A stretch of DNA of 49,853 bases from positions 1 through 49,853 of the forward strand of contig JAFGWC010000022.1 in the NCBI GenBank assembly GCA_016937695.1, given 5' to 3'. This document shows positions 9,184 through 17,996 of the stretch, piece by piece. A program made the position numbers and the translations under genes. Origin of the DNA: Bacteroidales bacterium. GTDB lineage: Bacteria; Bacteroidota; Bacteroidia; Bacteroidales; NBLH01. The notes under the pieces were generated by a model. It was not told the origin of the DNA. It did not search any database and saw nothing but the letters and a program-made list of their open reading frames with translations. The first letter of the stretch is position 1; every line of letters begins with the position of its first letter.

Positions 9184-10521
9184 TTAACGTTTTCCGCCTA
9201 AATTCATTCCACTCATCATTTTGGCAAGATTTTTACCGCCGGAAAGCATTTTCATCATTTTTCTTGTTTCTTCAAATTGCTTTATCAATCTGTTAACATC
9301 TTGAATGCTTTTGCCACTGCCTAATGCAATGCGTTTTCTTCTGCTTCCGTTTATTACAAACGGCTTCTCTTTTTCAAGAGGTGTCATAGATTGTATAATT
9401 GCTTCAATTTCTTTAAAGGCATCATCATCAATATCCAGATTTTTAATTGCTTTTCCAACTCCAGGAATCATACCTGCAAGATCTTTTATGTTACCCATTT
9501 TTTTAATTTGTTGAATTTGGGTCATAAAATCATTGAAATTAAATTGGTTTTTAGCAATTTTCTTTTGTAGTTTTCTTGCTTCGTCAACATCAAATTGTTC
9601 TTGGGCTTTTTCAACCAAACTAACAATATCACCCATTCCTAAAATTCTGTCAGCCATCCTTTCGGGATGAAAAACATCAAGTGCTTCCATTTTTTCACCT
9701 GTACCAACAAATTTTATTGGTTTGTTTACTACTGATCGAATTGATAATGCAGCACCTCCTCGTGTATCACCATCAAGTTTTGTTAATACAACTCCATCAA
9801 AGTCTATTTTGTCGTTAAATTCTTTTGCAGTATTTACAGCATCCTGACCAGTCATTGAATCAACTACAAATAAAGTTTCATGTGGCGAGACTGCTTTTTT
9901 AACATTTGCAATTTCTTTCATCATTTCTTCATCAATAGCTAAACGGCCCGCAGTATCTATTATAACTGTGTTATAACCATGTAGTTTGGCGTGTTTTATA
10001 GCTGCTTTTGCAATATCCACAGGGTTTTTATTGCCTTCTTCAAAATAAACAGGCACATTAATTTGTTCGCCAAGAATTTTTAATTGTTCAATCGCAGCTG
10101 GTCTATAAACGTCGCCGGCAACTAATAATGGTGATTTTCCTTTTTTACTTTTTAATAAGTTGGCTAATTTTCCTGAAAATGTAGTTTTACCTGAACCTTG
10201 TAAACCAGCAATTAATATAATATTTGGATTGCCTTTTGTTTCAATTTCAACTTTTTCGCCGCCCATTAACTCTGTTAGTTCATCATGAACTATTTTTATC
10301 ATCAATTCATTAGGCTTAATTGATGTTAATACATTTTGTCCTAATGCCTTTTCTTTTACAGTAGTTGTAAAGTTTTTTGCTATTTTAAAATTTACGTCGG
10401 CGTCTAATAAAGCTCTTCTTACATCTTTTAATGTTTCAGCAACATTAATTTCAGTAATTCTTCCTTGTCCTTTTAAAAGCTTAAACGATTTTTCTAATCT
10501 TTCTGATAAATTGTCAAACAT
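9184..10521 (-). CDS. ffh: Signal recognition particle GTPase Ffh (SRP54)
   Basis: A 445-residue SRP protein that, with 4.5S RNA and FtsY, delivers nascent membrane proteins to the translocon. The N domain (1-90) is followed by the G domain with G1 GLQGSGKTT, DTAGRL, and G4 TKLDGDTRGGAALS. The methionine-rich M domain (about 300-445) includes MGNIKDLAGMIPGVGKAI, the RNA-binding region INGSRRKRIALGSG and KMMKMLSG. The end, KMMSGMNLGGKR, is compact, as is common in bacterial Ffh. No SRP RNA gene was recognised nearby. A -7 box lies 41 bases upstream. It leads an ffh-folD unit. Confidence 0.97.
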   Translation of the reverse strand: MFDNLSERLEKSFKLLKGQGRITEINVAETLKDVRRALLDADVNFKIAKNFTTTVKEKALGQNVLTSIKPNELMIKIVHDELTELMGGEKVEIETKGNPNIILIAGLQGSGKTTFSGKLANLLKSKKGKSPLLVAGDVYRPAAIEQLKILGEQINVPVYFEEGNKNPVDIAKAAIKHAKLHGYNTVIIDTAGRLAIDEEMMKEIANVKKAVSPHETLFVVDSMTGQDAVNTAKEFNDKIDFDGVVLTKLDGDTRGGAALSIRSVVNKPIKFVGTGEKMEALDVFHPERMADRILGMGDIVSLVEKAQEQFDVDEARKLQKKIAKNQFNFNDFMTQIQQIKKMGNIKDLAGMIPGVGKAIKNLDIDDDAFKEIEAIIQSMTPLEKEKPFVINGSRRKRIALGSGKSIQDVNRLIKQFEETRKMMKMLSGGKNLAKMMSGMNLGGKR

Positions 10522-10561
10522 ATTATTTGAAAATTATTTGTTAACTTGAAATTTTTCGCTG

Positions 10562-10569
10562 CAAAAGTA
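10562..10569 (-). promoter_or_regulatory. -7 box of ffh
   Basis: TACTTTTG on the minus strand matches TAnnTTTG; a start near 10555 gives a leader of about 34 bases before the ffh ATG. No TTG lies at the right distance upstream, so the -33 element is weak. The rest of the 10522-10767 spacer contains only this and the opposing promoter at 10721-10748. Confidence 0.5.
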
Positions 10570-10720
10570 ATAAAAAAACAATAAATTTGAGAATTTGATT
10601 TTGTTAATTCTTTGCTTTTTAAATTTGCTTTTGATTATTTTATTTTACATTATAAACTTTAAATTGATGACGTTTAGAAAATTATTAATTTATTGATATT
10701 TAATTGTTATTTGTAAATTA

Positions 10721-10748
10721 TACATTGTAAATTGTTTTTGTATTTTTG
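10721..10748 (+). promoter_or_regulatory. Promoter of the nitronate monooxygenase-like gene
   Basis: TTG (10721-10723), a 17-base spacer and TATTTTTG (10741-10748) fit the Bacteroidota promoter pattern. The leader then carries ATAAACTTTAATTAT (10752-10766), which is also found in the leader of the DUF1573 gene at 17472. Confidence 0.6.
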
Positions 10749-10767
10749 TGAATAAACTTTAATTATT

Positions 10768-11721
10768 ATGAGCAATAGAATTTCTAATCTTTTTAAAATT
10801 AAATATCCAATTATTCAAGGAGGAATGATTTGGTGTAGTGGATGGGAACTTGCAAGTGCGGTTAGTAATAATGGCGGATTAGGTTTACTTGGTTCTGGAT
10901 CAATGTATCCTGCTGATTTAAAGGAGAATATAAAAAAAGTAAAGCAAGCTACAAATAATCCTTTTGGTGTTAATATTCCTTTAATTTACCCAAATGTTGA
11001 AGAAATTATTAAAATAATAATTGAAGAAAAAGTACCAATTGTTTTTACATCTGCAGGAAATCCGAAAACATGGACAGAAATATTACAAAAGGAAGGCGTA
11101 AAAGTTGTTCATGTTATTGCAAATACCAAATTTGCTATAAAAGCAGATGAGGCAGGAGTTGATGCTATTGTTGCTGAAGGATTTGAAGCCGGAGGACATA
11201 ATGGGAGAGAAGAAACCACAAGTTTAACATTAATCCCTTTAGTTCGTTCTGTAACTGCTTTGCCTCTTATTGCTGCAGGAGGAATTGCTACCGGAAGAGC
11301 CATACTTTCTGCAATGGTACTTGGTGCTGATGCTGTTCAAATGGGAACTAGATTTGTTGCTTCTATTGAATCTTCTGCTCATCAAAACTTTAAAAATCAG
11401 ATTGTTAAGGTGCCGGAAGGTGGAACCAGATTAGCTTTAAAACAGCTTATTCCTGTGAGATTAATTAAAAATAAATTTTCTAATGATATTGAAAAGGCAG
11501 AATTAGAAGGAAAATCATCTTTATATTTATCAGAATTATTAGGAAATAGAAGAGCTAAATTGGGTATGTTTGAAGGAGATATTGATGAAGGTGAGTTGGA
11601 AATCGGACAAGTTTCGGCATTGATAAATTCAATTAAGCCTGTTAAAAATATTTTTGATGATATTTTACTTGAATTCAGGGTTGCAAGAGAACAAATTTCT
11701 CATGACAGATTTAAATTTTAA
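10768..11721 (+). CDS. Nitronate monooxygenase / FabK-like FMN enzyme
   Basis: A 317-residue flavin TIM-barrel enzyme of the 2-nitropropane dioxygenase family. Visible marks are the N-terminal KYPIIQGGMIW, the histidine-bearing loop VAEGFEAGGHNG (residues about 131-142), the phosphate-binding strands LIAAGGIATG and GADAVQMGTRF, and a C-terminal helical part. Members either oxidise alkyl nitronates (nitronate monooxygenase) or reduce trans-2-enoyl-ACP (FabK); both keep the AGGH loop and sequence alone does not separate them here. No fatty-acid gene is adjacent, so I prefer the general call. The ATG sits just after a clear promoter and short leader; the gene is probably monocistronic. Confidence 0.85.
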   Translation: MSNRISNLFKIKYPIIQGGMIWCSGWELASAVSNNGGLGLLGSGSMYPADLKENIKKVKQATNNPFGVNIPLIYPNVEEIIKIIIEEKVPIVFTSAGNPKTWTEILQKEGVKVVHVIANTKFAIKADEAGVDAIVAEGFEAGGHNGREETTSLTLIPLVRSVTALPLIAAGGIATGRAILSAMVLGADAVQMGTRFVASIESSAHQNFKNQIVKVPEGGTRLALKQLIPVRLIKNKFSNDIEKAELEGKSSLYLSELLGNRRAKLGMFEGDIDEGELEIGQVSALINSIKPVKNIFDDILLEFRVAREQISHDRFKF

Positions 11722-11774
11722 ACTTTAGATTATAAACGCTATTGTTTATATTTTTTGTGATATTTTAAATATTT

Positions 11775-11937
11775 GCATTGCTTGTTTTTTTTTTTTTTTG
11801 TAAGTGATTAGTATACAGGTAATTAGTATTCAAGAATACTAGAAGTTCATTTTTAATTCCCAATTACTAATTTCTAATTACCTGATAATTAATGCAAAAC
11901 AAATATTATTAGTTATCACAGTTATTTTAAACCAAAG
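11775..11937. repeat. Intergenic repeat copy A, interrupted by an inverted-repeat insert
   Basis: This block matches 19283-19372 at both ends: (g)nATTGCTTG, a T run, GTAAGTnATTAGTATA and GGTAATTA on the left; ATGnAAAACAAATA, a TTTAGT-like core and ACCAAAG on the right. Copy A has a 15-T run (11785-11799) where copy B has 6, and about 66 extra bases. The extra segment is bounded by perfect 11-bp inverted repeats CAGGTAATTAG (11816-11826) and CTAATTACCTG (11874-11884), with TAATTA directly repeated at 11820-11825 and 11886-11891. The alignment was made by eye. Confidence 0.6.
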
Positions 11938-11963
11938 TCATTATAAATAATAAATATCTGTAA

Positions 11964-13202
11964 ATGATTGAATTTCAGAAATGTACATTAGAAAATGGAC
12001 TTAGATTAATTGTTAATGAAGATAAATCAACTCCTTTGGTTGTTGTTAATACTCTTTATAATGTTGGATCTAAATATGAAGATCCGGATAAAACAGGATT
12101 TGCTCATCTTTTTGAGCATTTAATGTTTGGTGGTTCAAAAAACATTGCCGATTTTGATAAAGAAATTCAATTAGTTGGTGGCGATAATAATGCATTTACA
12201 AATAACGATGTTACAAATTTCTATATTAGTTTACCGGCAAATAATATTGAAACAGCTCTTTGGCTTGAATCTGACAGAATGTTACAACTTGATTTTTCTC
12301 AGAAAAAACTTGATATTGAGAAAAATGTAGTAATTGAAGAATATAAAGAAAATTATTTAAATCAGCCTTATGGCGATGTTTGGTTAAACTTAAGGCCTTT
12401 AGCTTATGGAAATCATCCATATTCGTGGCCAACTATTGGCAAGGATATTTCGCATATCCAAAATGCTAATATTGAAGATGTTAAAGATTTTTTCTATAAA
12501 TATTATGCGCCTGATAATGCCATTTTATCTATTTCGGGAAACGTTAATTTTGAAAATGTTAAAAAAATTGTAGAAAAATGGTATTCGGACATAAAAGCTT
12601 CAAATTATAAAAAGAAATTAATTTATGAAGCGCCAAAATTAACAAAACCAAAATTTTTGGAATTAAAAAGGGAAGTTCCTTACGATGCAATATATAAAGT
12701 ATATCAAATGGGAAAAAAAACAAATCCCGATTTTTTTGCAGTTGACTTATTGTCTGATGTTTTGTCTAATGGTAGATCTTCAAGATTGTTTCAAAAATTA
12801 ATGATAAAAAATCCTTTATTTGCTTCAATAGATGCTTATTTATCCGGCGATATTGATGGAGGTTTATTTATTGTTTCCGGACGTTTATCTGAAGGAGTTA
12901 AAATAAAAGATGCAGAAAAACATATTTTAGAAGAAATCGAAATTATTAAAAATGAATTGGTTTCTGATTATGAGCTAGAAAAGGTTAAAAATAAAGTAGA
13001 ATCGACAAATGTTTTTGGCGAAATTAGTATAATGAATAAATCTTTTTCTTTAGCAATGCATGAATTAGTAACTGATGCTGAGGATTTTAATAATGAAATA
13101 TTAGAATATAGAAAAGTTACTAAAGAAGATATTAAACGAGTAGCTAATGATATTTTATCTGAAAATAATTGTGCTACTCTTTATTATTTTGCTAAAAAGT
13201 GA
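11964..13202 (+). CDS. M16 family zinc metallopeptidase (processing-peptidase-like)
   Basis: A 412-residue, half-size M16 protein. The inverted zinc motif is H48-L-F-E51-H52 in GFAHLFEHLMFGGS, and the third ligand should be one of the glutamates in VVIEEYKEN (about 125-129). NQPYGDVWLNLRPLAYGNHPYSWPTIG is typical of Bacteroidota M16B members, and a second inactive-type M16 domain (about 185-400) holds SNGRSSRLFQKL. Unlike many relatives it has no obvious signal peptide, so it may act in the cytosol or leave by an unusual route; this is inference. M16 enzymes often pair with an inactive partner, but none is adjacent. No TAnnTTTG box is evident upstream; the leader contains repeat copy A. Confidence 0.92.
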   Translation: MIEFQKCTLENGLRLIVNEDKSTPLVVVNTLYNVGSKYEDPDKTGFAHLFEHLMFGGSKNIADFDKEIQLVGGDNNAFTNNDVTNFYISLPANNIETALWLESDRMLQLDFSQKKLDIEKNVVIEEYKENYLNQPYGDVWLNLRPLAYGNHPYSWPTIGKDISHIQNANIEDVKDFFYKYYAPDNAILSISGNVNFENVKKIVEKWYSDIKASNYKKKLIYEAPKLTKPKFLELKREVPYDAIYKVYQMGKKTNPDFFAVDLLSDVLSNGRSSRLFQKLMIKNPLFASIDAYLSGDIDGGLFIVSGRLSEGVKIKDAEKHILEEIEIIKNELVSDYELEKVKNKVESTNVFGEISIMNKSFSLAMHELVTDAEDFNNEILEYRKVTKEDIKRVANDILSENNCATLYYFAKK

Positions 13203-13241
13203 AAAACTAAAGTAAACAACTTGTAATTCAAAACTCGTAAT

Positions 13242-14642
13242 TTATAAATTACTTGCTTCATAAGCACCAATATCAGGAGCTGCATCTAAAACTCGGCTTT
13301 CATTATTTAAATCAAAATTTAAATAAGAAGGATACAAATCAATAAAAGTTATTGAAGCTTTGTCTTTTGCAGGCGATTGATTATCAATTTTATAATTGTA
13401 ATTTTCTATATCAAAAAAAAGCGGATCTTCATTTAAAATATTATTTTTAAACTTAGTAATATCTGTAATTAAATTTTCATCAATATTTAAAAGACAATTT
13501 GTGAATTTATAGTTAAAAATCCCACTTGTGCTGTTATCAAAATATATTTCATTGTCTTTATTGCCATATATTATGCAATTATTAAACTCAGCTTTGTCTA
13601 AATTTCTGGTTATTAGACTATTATTGTAAGTATAATAATTATTTAAAATTACAGATGGCGTATTTCTTATTGTATTTTGCCAGTAATTTGCAAAAGTACA
13701 ATGATAAAATTCATAGCTTCCACCAATTGTTAATGCTAATGTATAATATCCACAATCATCTATTAAACAATTAGTTGCAAAAACGGTTGAGCCTTGAGCA
13801 TAAATTCCTGCAAAACTCATATGCTCAATTTTTGTATTTGATATAGTTAAAGTTGGAATGCTTAAATCAGCAATTGTATCTACTTTAATTCCTATAACAG
13901 CATTTTTTATTTCTGCAAAATTAATTCTATTATGTTTACTTCCATTCATCAGCCAAATTCCGTCCCATTGTCCCGGAACATCAGAATACATTTGCTCTAA
14001 TCTATCAGCTTGCAGAGTAACAGGTTCTTCAAAAGTGCCTTTTATTTCAAGTGTTCCGGCAATATACATACTGCTTCCTCGATGAAAATATAGTTTGCTG
14101 CCTGCTTCAATTGTAAGAGTTTTATTTTCTTCTACAAGCATAGAATTATAAATCAAATATGGTTTATCGTTTTGCCATATTTCATCACCAATATACTCAG
14201 CATCAATAAAATGCACATCTTGTCCCCAAGCTAATAATTTTATATCTTGTAAATTATTATTTGTGATGAAAATAATTGAGTCTTGTTCTAAAAGAGCATC
14301 TTCTGTTGTATTAATTTTAACTTGCACAAAAACATAAATGCTATCATTAGAGTTTATTTGAAGGTTTTTGAAAGTGGTATTTGCCTGACCATCAACATTT
14401 AACATATATTTTGAAGCGCTTCCTTTACCAATATAAATATCAGAAATAATTAAAGATTTATCTGACTTATTATAAATTTTAAAAGATTTAGTTACCGAAC
14501 CAATACCTGAAAAAATTGTATCAAAAATTAAGGAATCTGTTGAAAAATTTAAACTTGAATTATTTGAATAATCAATTTCAGTTTTATTACAAGAAAAGAT
14601 AAAAATTATAAAAATTGATATAAATACAAGTATTTTGTGCAT
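13242..14642 (-). CDS. Beta-helix lipoprotein (choice-of-anchor Q type)
   Basis: A 466-residue lipoprotein: the hydrophobic start ends at a lipobox-like FIFSC with the lipidated cysteine at C18. An N-terminal beta-sandwich (about 30-150) begins NFSTDSLIFDTIFSGIGSVTKSFKIYNKSDK, quoted only for its SLIFDTIFSGIGS core, a pattern common in Bacteroidota surface lipoproteins. From about 165 to 450 there are repeating short strands with asparagine turns, consistent with a right-handed parallel beta-helix. The C-terminus (SPAKDKASI...DIGAYEAS) matches the ending of choice-of-anchor Q proteins. Likely anchored in the outer membrane. No catalytic residues can be named, so any polysaccharide-related role is speculation. 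Single gene with its own -7 box. Confidence 0.8.
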   Translation of the reverse strand: MHKILVFISIFIIFIFSCNKTEIDYSNNSSLNFSTDSLIFDTIFSGIGSVTKSFKIYNKSDKSLIISDIYIGKGSASKYMLNVDGQANTTFKNLQINSNDSIYVFVQVKINTTEDALLEQDSIIFITNNNLQDIKLLAWGQDVHFIDAEYIGDEIWQNDKPYLIYNSMLVEENKTLTIEAGSKLYFHRGSSMYIAGTLEIKGTFEEPVTLQADRLEQMYSDVPGQWDGIWLMNGSKHNRINFAEIKNAVIGIKVDTIADLSIPTLTISNTKIEHMSFAGIYAQGSTVFATNCLIDDCGYYTLALTIGGSYEFYHCTFANYWQNTIRNTPSVILNNYYTYNNSLITRNLDKAEFNNCIIYGNKDNEIYFDNSTSGIFNYKFTNCLLNIDENLITDITKFKNNILNEDPLFFDIENYNYKIDNQSPAKDKASITFIDLYPSYLNFDLNNESRVLDAAPDIGAYEASNL

Positions 14643-14664
14643 TGTGATTGTTTATTTAAGACTT

Positions 14665-14672
14665 CAAAAGTA
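14665..14672 (-). promoter_or_regulatory. -7 box of the beta-helix lipoprotein gene
   Basis: TACTTTTG on the minus strand fits TAnnTTTG, 22 bases before the ATG. No good TTG -33 element is seen. Nothing further was recognised in the spacer up to 14850. Confidence 0.45.
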
Positions 14673-14850
14673 TAAATTTATCGTAACTTCTAAAATATTC
14701 TAAGTTTAAATCTCAACAGCCATGATATAATATTTTGTAGCTTTTTTAACTAAGAAAATCATAAAAATATTTGGTATAATTTCTGCAATATAATTAATCG
14801 TTCTGAGAACTAAGGACTTAATATTATTTTTTAGATTAATTAGAGCTTAT

Positions 14851-17286
14851 TTGCAGAAAAATATATACATATTTTTGTTGTCATTTTTTTTTATAATATT
14901 GGCTGAGAATGCTAATTCTCAAGTTGAAAGAAAACTTTATGTGGCTAAACGAATTACAGATGCACCAATAATTGATGGTTATATAAGTGAAGAAGTTTGG
15001 GATTTTGCAGATAAAGACACAAGTTTTATACAATATATGCCGTATAATGGCAAAAAACCTTCTCAAATTACCGATTTTAGAATATTATATGATGATAAAG
15101 CACTTTATGTTGCTGCTTTTTTATACGATAATTCACCTGATTCAATAATTCACGGACTTGGCAGAAGAGATGATGCTTACGATTTAAATGCTGATCAATT
15201 TGTTGTTGATATTGGACCATATAATGATGGTATTAATTCATTTTCTTTTATGGTTTCAAGTTCAGGAATTCAATCTGATATTAAAAATTATTACAATAAT
15301 CAAGATAAAACTTGGGATGCTGTTTGGATTAGCAAAGTAAGAATTAGAGAAGATGGTTGGATTGTTGAAATGAAAATTCCTTATTCGGCTATTATGTTTA
15401 CTCAAAATGTTTTTCAGGTATGGAGTTTAAATGTTTTTAGACTTATTAAAAGAAAAGAAGAAATTGTTTCATGGAATTTTATTGATAGAGATATTAAAGG
15501 AGTAATAAATCAAACCGGTGAACTTATTGGTATTAAGGAGGTTTTGCCGCCATTAAGATTATCTGTAACTCCTTGGTTTACAGGGTTTTTAAATAATAAC
15601 CAAATAGATAGAAAATACGAAAAATTTTTGGAAGCAGGTTTAGATTTGAAATTTGGAATTAATCAAAGCTCTACTTTAGAAGCTGCTATTTTACCTGATT
15701 TTGAACAAGTAGAATCTGATGATAAAGTATTAAATATCAGTGCTTATGAAACTAAATACGACGAAAAAAGAAAGTTTTTTAATGATGGAAATGAACTATT
15801 TTCAAATGCTGATATTTATTATTCAAGACGTATCGGTTTGTTAAATGATAATAATCATATTCATTTGGATAATTTGAAAAACACAGAAATTGTTTTTAAA
15901 GAACCAAGCTCCACAAAAATTGTAAATGCAACAAAATTAACAGGCCGTACAAATAATCAATTGAGTTATGGAATTTTAAATACAGTTAGTATTCCAAGCT
16001 ATTCAATTTTTAGAGATACAATTACAGGCTATGACAGAGAAGTACGTGTTGGCTATACTACAAATTATAATGTTTTTGTATTAGATAAATCTTTTGAAAA
16101 TAATTCATTTGTAAGTATTATAAATACAAATTTCAGTAGAAATGGTAAAGATTATATTGCAAATGTATGCGGAACTGATTTTAATTTTTCAAACAGAGAA
16201 AATTCATACGCTATTGCCGGAAATGGAGCAGTAAGTTTTATTGTTGATACTTCAAAAATAAGCAAATATGGATTTAAATCAAATATATACTTAGAAAAAA
16301 CAAGTGGAAAATTTCAATTTACTCTTGCTAATGAACTTATTAGTGATAAATATGACCAAAATGATATGGGCTATTTGCCTTTTAAAAATGAGATATCAAA
16401 CTTTTTAGATTTAAATTACAATATTTTTGATCCTTTTTGGAAAATCTTGAGCTTTAAAAATTCTTTAAAAATCAGATACACAACTCTTTATAGCTCAATC
16501 AATTTTGTAGATTTAAAACTTAGTGCAAATAGTAATGTGTTGTTTAACAATCATTTATCTTTAAACTTAAATGGTTTTTATCGTCCATTGGGCAATCACG
16601 ATTATTATGATGCAAGAGTAGAAGGCAGAGTTTTTAAAAAAGCACCTTCATTTCAGTCTGAAGTTAAATTGCAAACAGACCCAAAAAAAATGGTTTCTTT
16701 AGGATTATATCATAAATATTGGGGATCAACATCTTCAATCGGTATGAAATGGAATAATTATGGAATTGCTCCATGGCTTAGGTTTTTTAGCAAATTTCAG
16801 TTGGGATTAGATTCTTATTACGATGAATTTATAAATTCAATTGGTTTTGTTGAAATAGAAGGCGATAGTATTTATATGGGAAAGAGAGATTTACGTACTA
16901 TTTCCAATACTTTTTCTTTAATTTACTCATTTAGCAATAAAGCTTGGTTAAGTGCTAAATTAAGATATTATTGCTCATCAGTAAAATATAATTTATTTTA
17001 TGTTTTAACAGAAGATGGAAAATTAAATGTAAGTGAAACTTATAATAATAATGCTGATATTTATTTTCAAAATTTCAATTTAGATATAGCTTTAAAATGG
17101 GAATTCGCACCAGGAAGCCAAATATCTATTGTCTGGAAAAATAATTTTGATAATCGTGAAAATATCATTAATGAAAATTATTTTGATAATGGAGAAAAGA
17201 TGTTAAACGCAGTACATTCTAATAGCTTTTCTATAAGGTTTTTGTATTATTTCGATTTTTTGTATTTTAAAAAGAATGGACATTAA
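14851..17286 (+). CDS. DUF5916 outer-membrane protein with N-terminal CBM9-like domain
   Basis: An 811-residue exported protein. The start must be non-ATG: the frame is open from a stop at 14791 and contains no ATG before residue 71, while TTG at 14851 gives a good signal peptide (QKNIYIFLLSFFFIILAENA, then NSQ). Residues about 30-230 resemble a family 9 carbohydrate-binding fold: APIIDGYISEEVWDFADKD, FRILYDDKALYVAAFLYD, and WIVEMKIPYSAI. The remainder resembles DUF5916, with alternating beta strands ending in RFLYYFDFLYFKKN, typical of an outer-membrane barrel. The family is widespread in Bacteroidota and of uncertain function; carbohydrate binding is inference only. No promoter box was recognised. 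Confidence 0.85.
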   Translation: MQKNIYIFLLSFFFIILAENANSQVERKLYVAKRITDAPIIDGYISEEVWDFADKDTSFIQYMPYNGKKPSQITDFRILYDDKALYVAAFLYDNSPDSIIHGLGRRDDAYDLNADQFVVDIGPYNDGINSFSFMVSSSGIQSDIKNYYNNQDKTWDAVWISKVRIREDGWIVEMKIPYSAIMFTQNVFQVWSLNVFRLIKRKEEIVSWNFIDRDIKGVINQTGELIGIKEVLPPLRLSVTPWFTGFLNNNQIDRKYEKFLEAGLDLKFGINQSSTLEAAILPDFEQVESDDKVLNISAYETKYDEKRKFFNDGNELFSNADIYYSRRIGLLNDNNHIHLDNLKNTEIVFKEPSSTKIVNATKLTGRTNNQLSYGILNTVSIPSYSIFRDTITGYDREVRVGYTTNYNVFVLDKSFENNSFVSIINTNFSRNGKDYIANVCGTDFNFSNRENSYAIAGNGAVSFIVDTSKISKYGFKSNIYLEKTSGKFQFTLANELISDKYDQNDMGYLPFKNEISNFLDLNYNIFDPFWKILSFKNSLKIRYTTLYSSINFVDLKLSANSNVLFNNHLSLNLNGFYRPLGNHDYYDARVEGRVFKKAPSFQSEVKLQTDPKKMVSLGLYHKYWGSTSSIGMKWNNYGIAPWLRFFSKFQLGLDSYYDEFINSIGFVEIEGDSIYMGKRDLRTISNTFSLIYSFSNKAWLSAKLRYYCSSVKYNLFYVLTEDGKLNVSETYNNNADIYFQNFNLDIALKWEFAPGSQISIVWKNNFDNRENIINENYFDNGEKMLNAVHSNSFSIRFLYYFDFLYFKKNGH

Positions 17287-17414
17287 TTTTTCTTAATTTA
17301 CAAACATACAAAACATATAGAGTAAATATACATTAAACTTGTCAAAGCTTTTTAATCATTCATCAACATTATGTCGTATAATTGCAATATTTATATTTAT
17401 TTAGCCGTTAAATA

Positions 17415-17445
17415 TTGAACGCAAGCTATTTTTTTATTAAATTTG
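17415..17445 (+). promoter_or_regulatory. Promoter of the DUF1573 gene
   Basis: TTG (17415-17417), a 20-base spacer and TAAATTTG (17438-17445) match the Bacteroidota promoter. Start is expected near 17452, giving a leader of about 20 bases. The sequence ATAAACTTTAATTAT (17450-17464) that follows is shared with the leader at 10752-10766. Confidence 0.65.
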
Positions 17446-17471
17446 CATTATAAACTTTAATTATAGAAATT

Positions 17472-17900
17472 ATGAAAATTAGACACATTTCTGCTTTACT
17501 TCTTTTATTATTTGCTTTCTCAATTACAGGATTCAGCCAAGTTGAAGACGAAGAAGTTCAAATGTTTTCGTTTGGTAATTCAAGAGGAATTGGTTCAAAT
17601 GTACACGATTTTGGTGTAATAAAAGACGTTAAAGCTGAATTTCAAATTGAAATCACTAATACTGAAAAAACTGATTTAATTATTGGCGAAATAATTATTC
17701 CGGGTGGTGTTGGTGTTACTGTAATGAATAGAAAAGTTATGCCAGGTAAAAAGGCTGTTATTCTTGTAACTGTTGATCCTAAATATATGGAGCAAGGTCA
17801 GTTTCAAAAGAAACTTATTATTACTACTCATGCAGTTGATCAAAAAGGAATTAAAGTTAGTACAACAACAGTTTATGGTTTAAAAGGACAAATATTATAA
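17472..17900 (+). CDS. Exported DUF1573 domain protein
   Basis: A 142-residue exported protein with a signal peptide (hydrophobic residues about 8-20, cleavage after GFSQ). The rest is one DUF1573 Ig-like domain: VHDFGVIKDVKAEFQIEI, the NTEKTDLIIGEI strand, the PGKKAVILVTVDP turn and a final strand. DUF1573 domains are ASH-like beta-sandwiches common in Bacteroidota envelopes and have no known catalytic role; a structural or binding function is likely. It has its own well-formed promoter and a strong terminator, so it is a monocistronic unit and may be well expressed. Confidence 0.85.
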   Translation: MKIRHISALLLLLFAFSITGFSQVEDEEVQMFSFGNSRGIGSNVHDFGVIKDVKAEFQIEITNTEKTDLIIGEIIIPGGVGVTVMNRKVMPGKKAVILVTVDPKYMEQGQFQKKLIITTHAVDQKGIKVSTTTVYGLKGQIL

Positions 17901-17925
17901 AAATTTTGTTCCTGAAAAATTTATG

Positions 17926-17959
17926 AAGCTGTCTTTTTTAAGACGGCTTTTTTTTTATT
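17926..17959 (+). terminator. Terminator of the DUF1573 gene
   Basis: A 10-bp stem, AAGCTGTCTT / AAGACGGCTT (one G-U pair), with a short loop is followed by a run of Ts. It starts 25 bases after the stop codon at 17900. Confidence 0.85.
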
Positions 17960-17996
17960 TTTTCAGAAACAATAAATTAATTTTATCGAATTAAGT

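Noticed and set aside
10768-11721. Firm assignment as enoyl-ACP reductase FabK.
   Set aside because: The AGGH loop is shared with nitronate monooxygenases and there is no fatty-acid synthesis gene nearby, so only the wider family is claimed.
13227-13256. Possible terminator at the palindrome GTAATTTATAAATTAC (13236-13251) between the M16 and lipoprotein genes.
   Set aside because: The palindrome is AT-only, overlaps the lipoprotein's last codons and has no T run after it; left as chance or weak structure.
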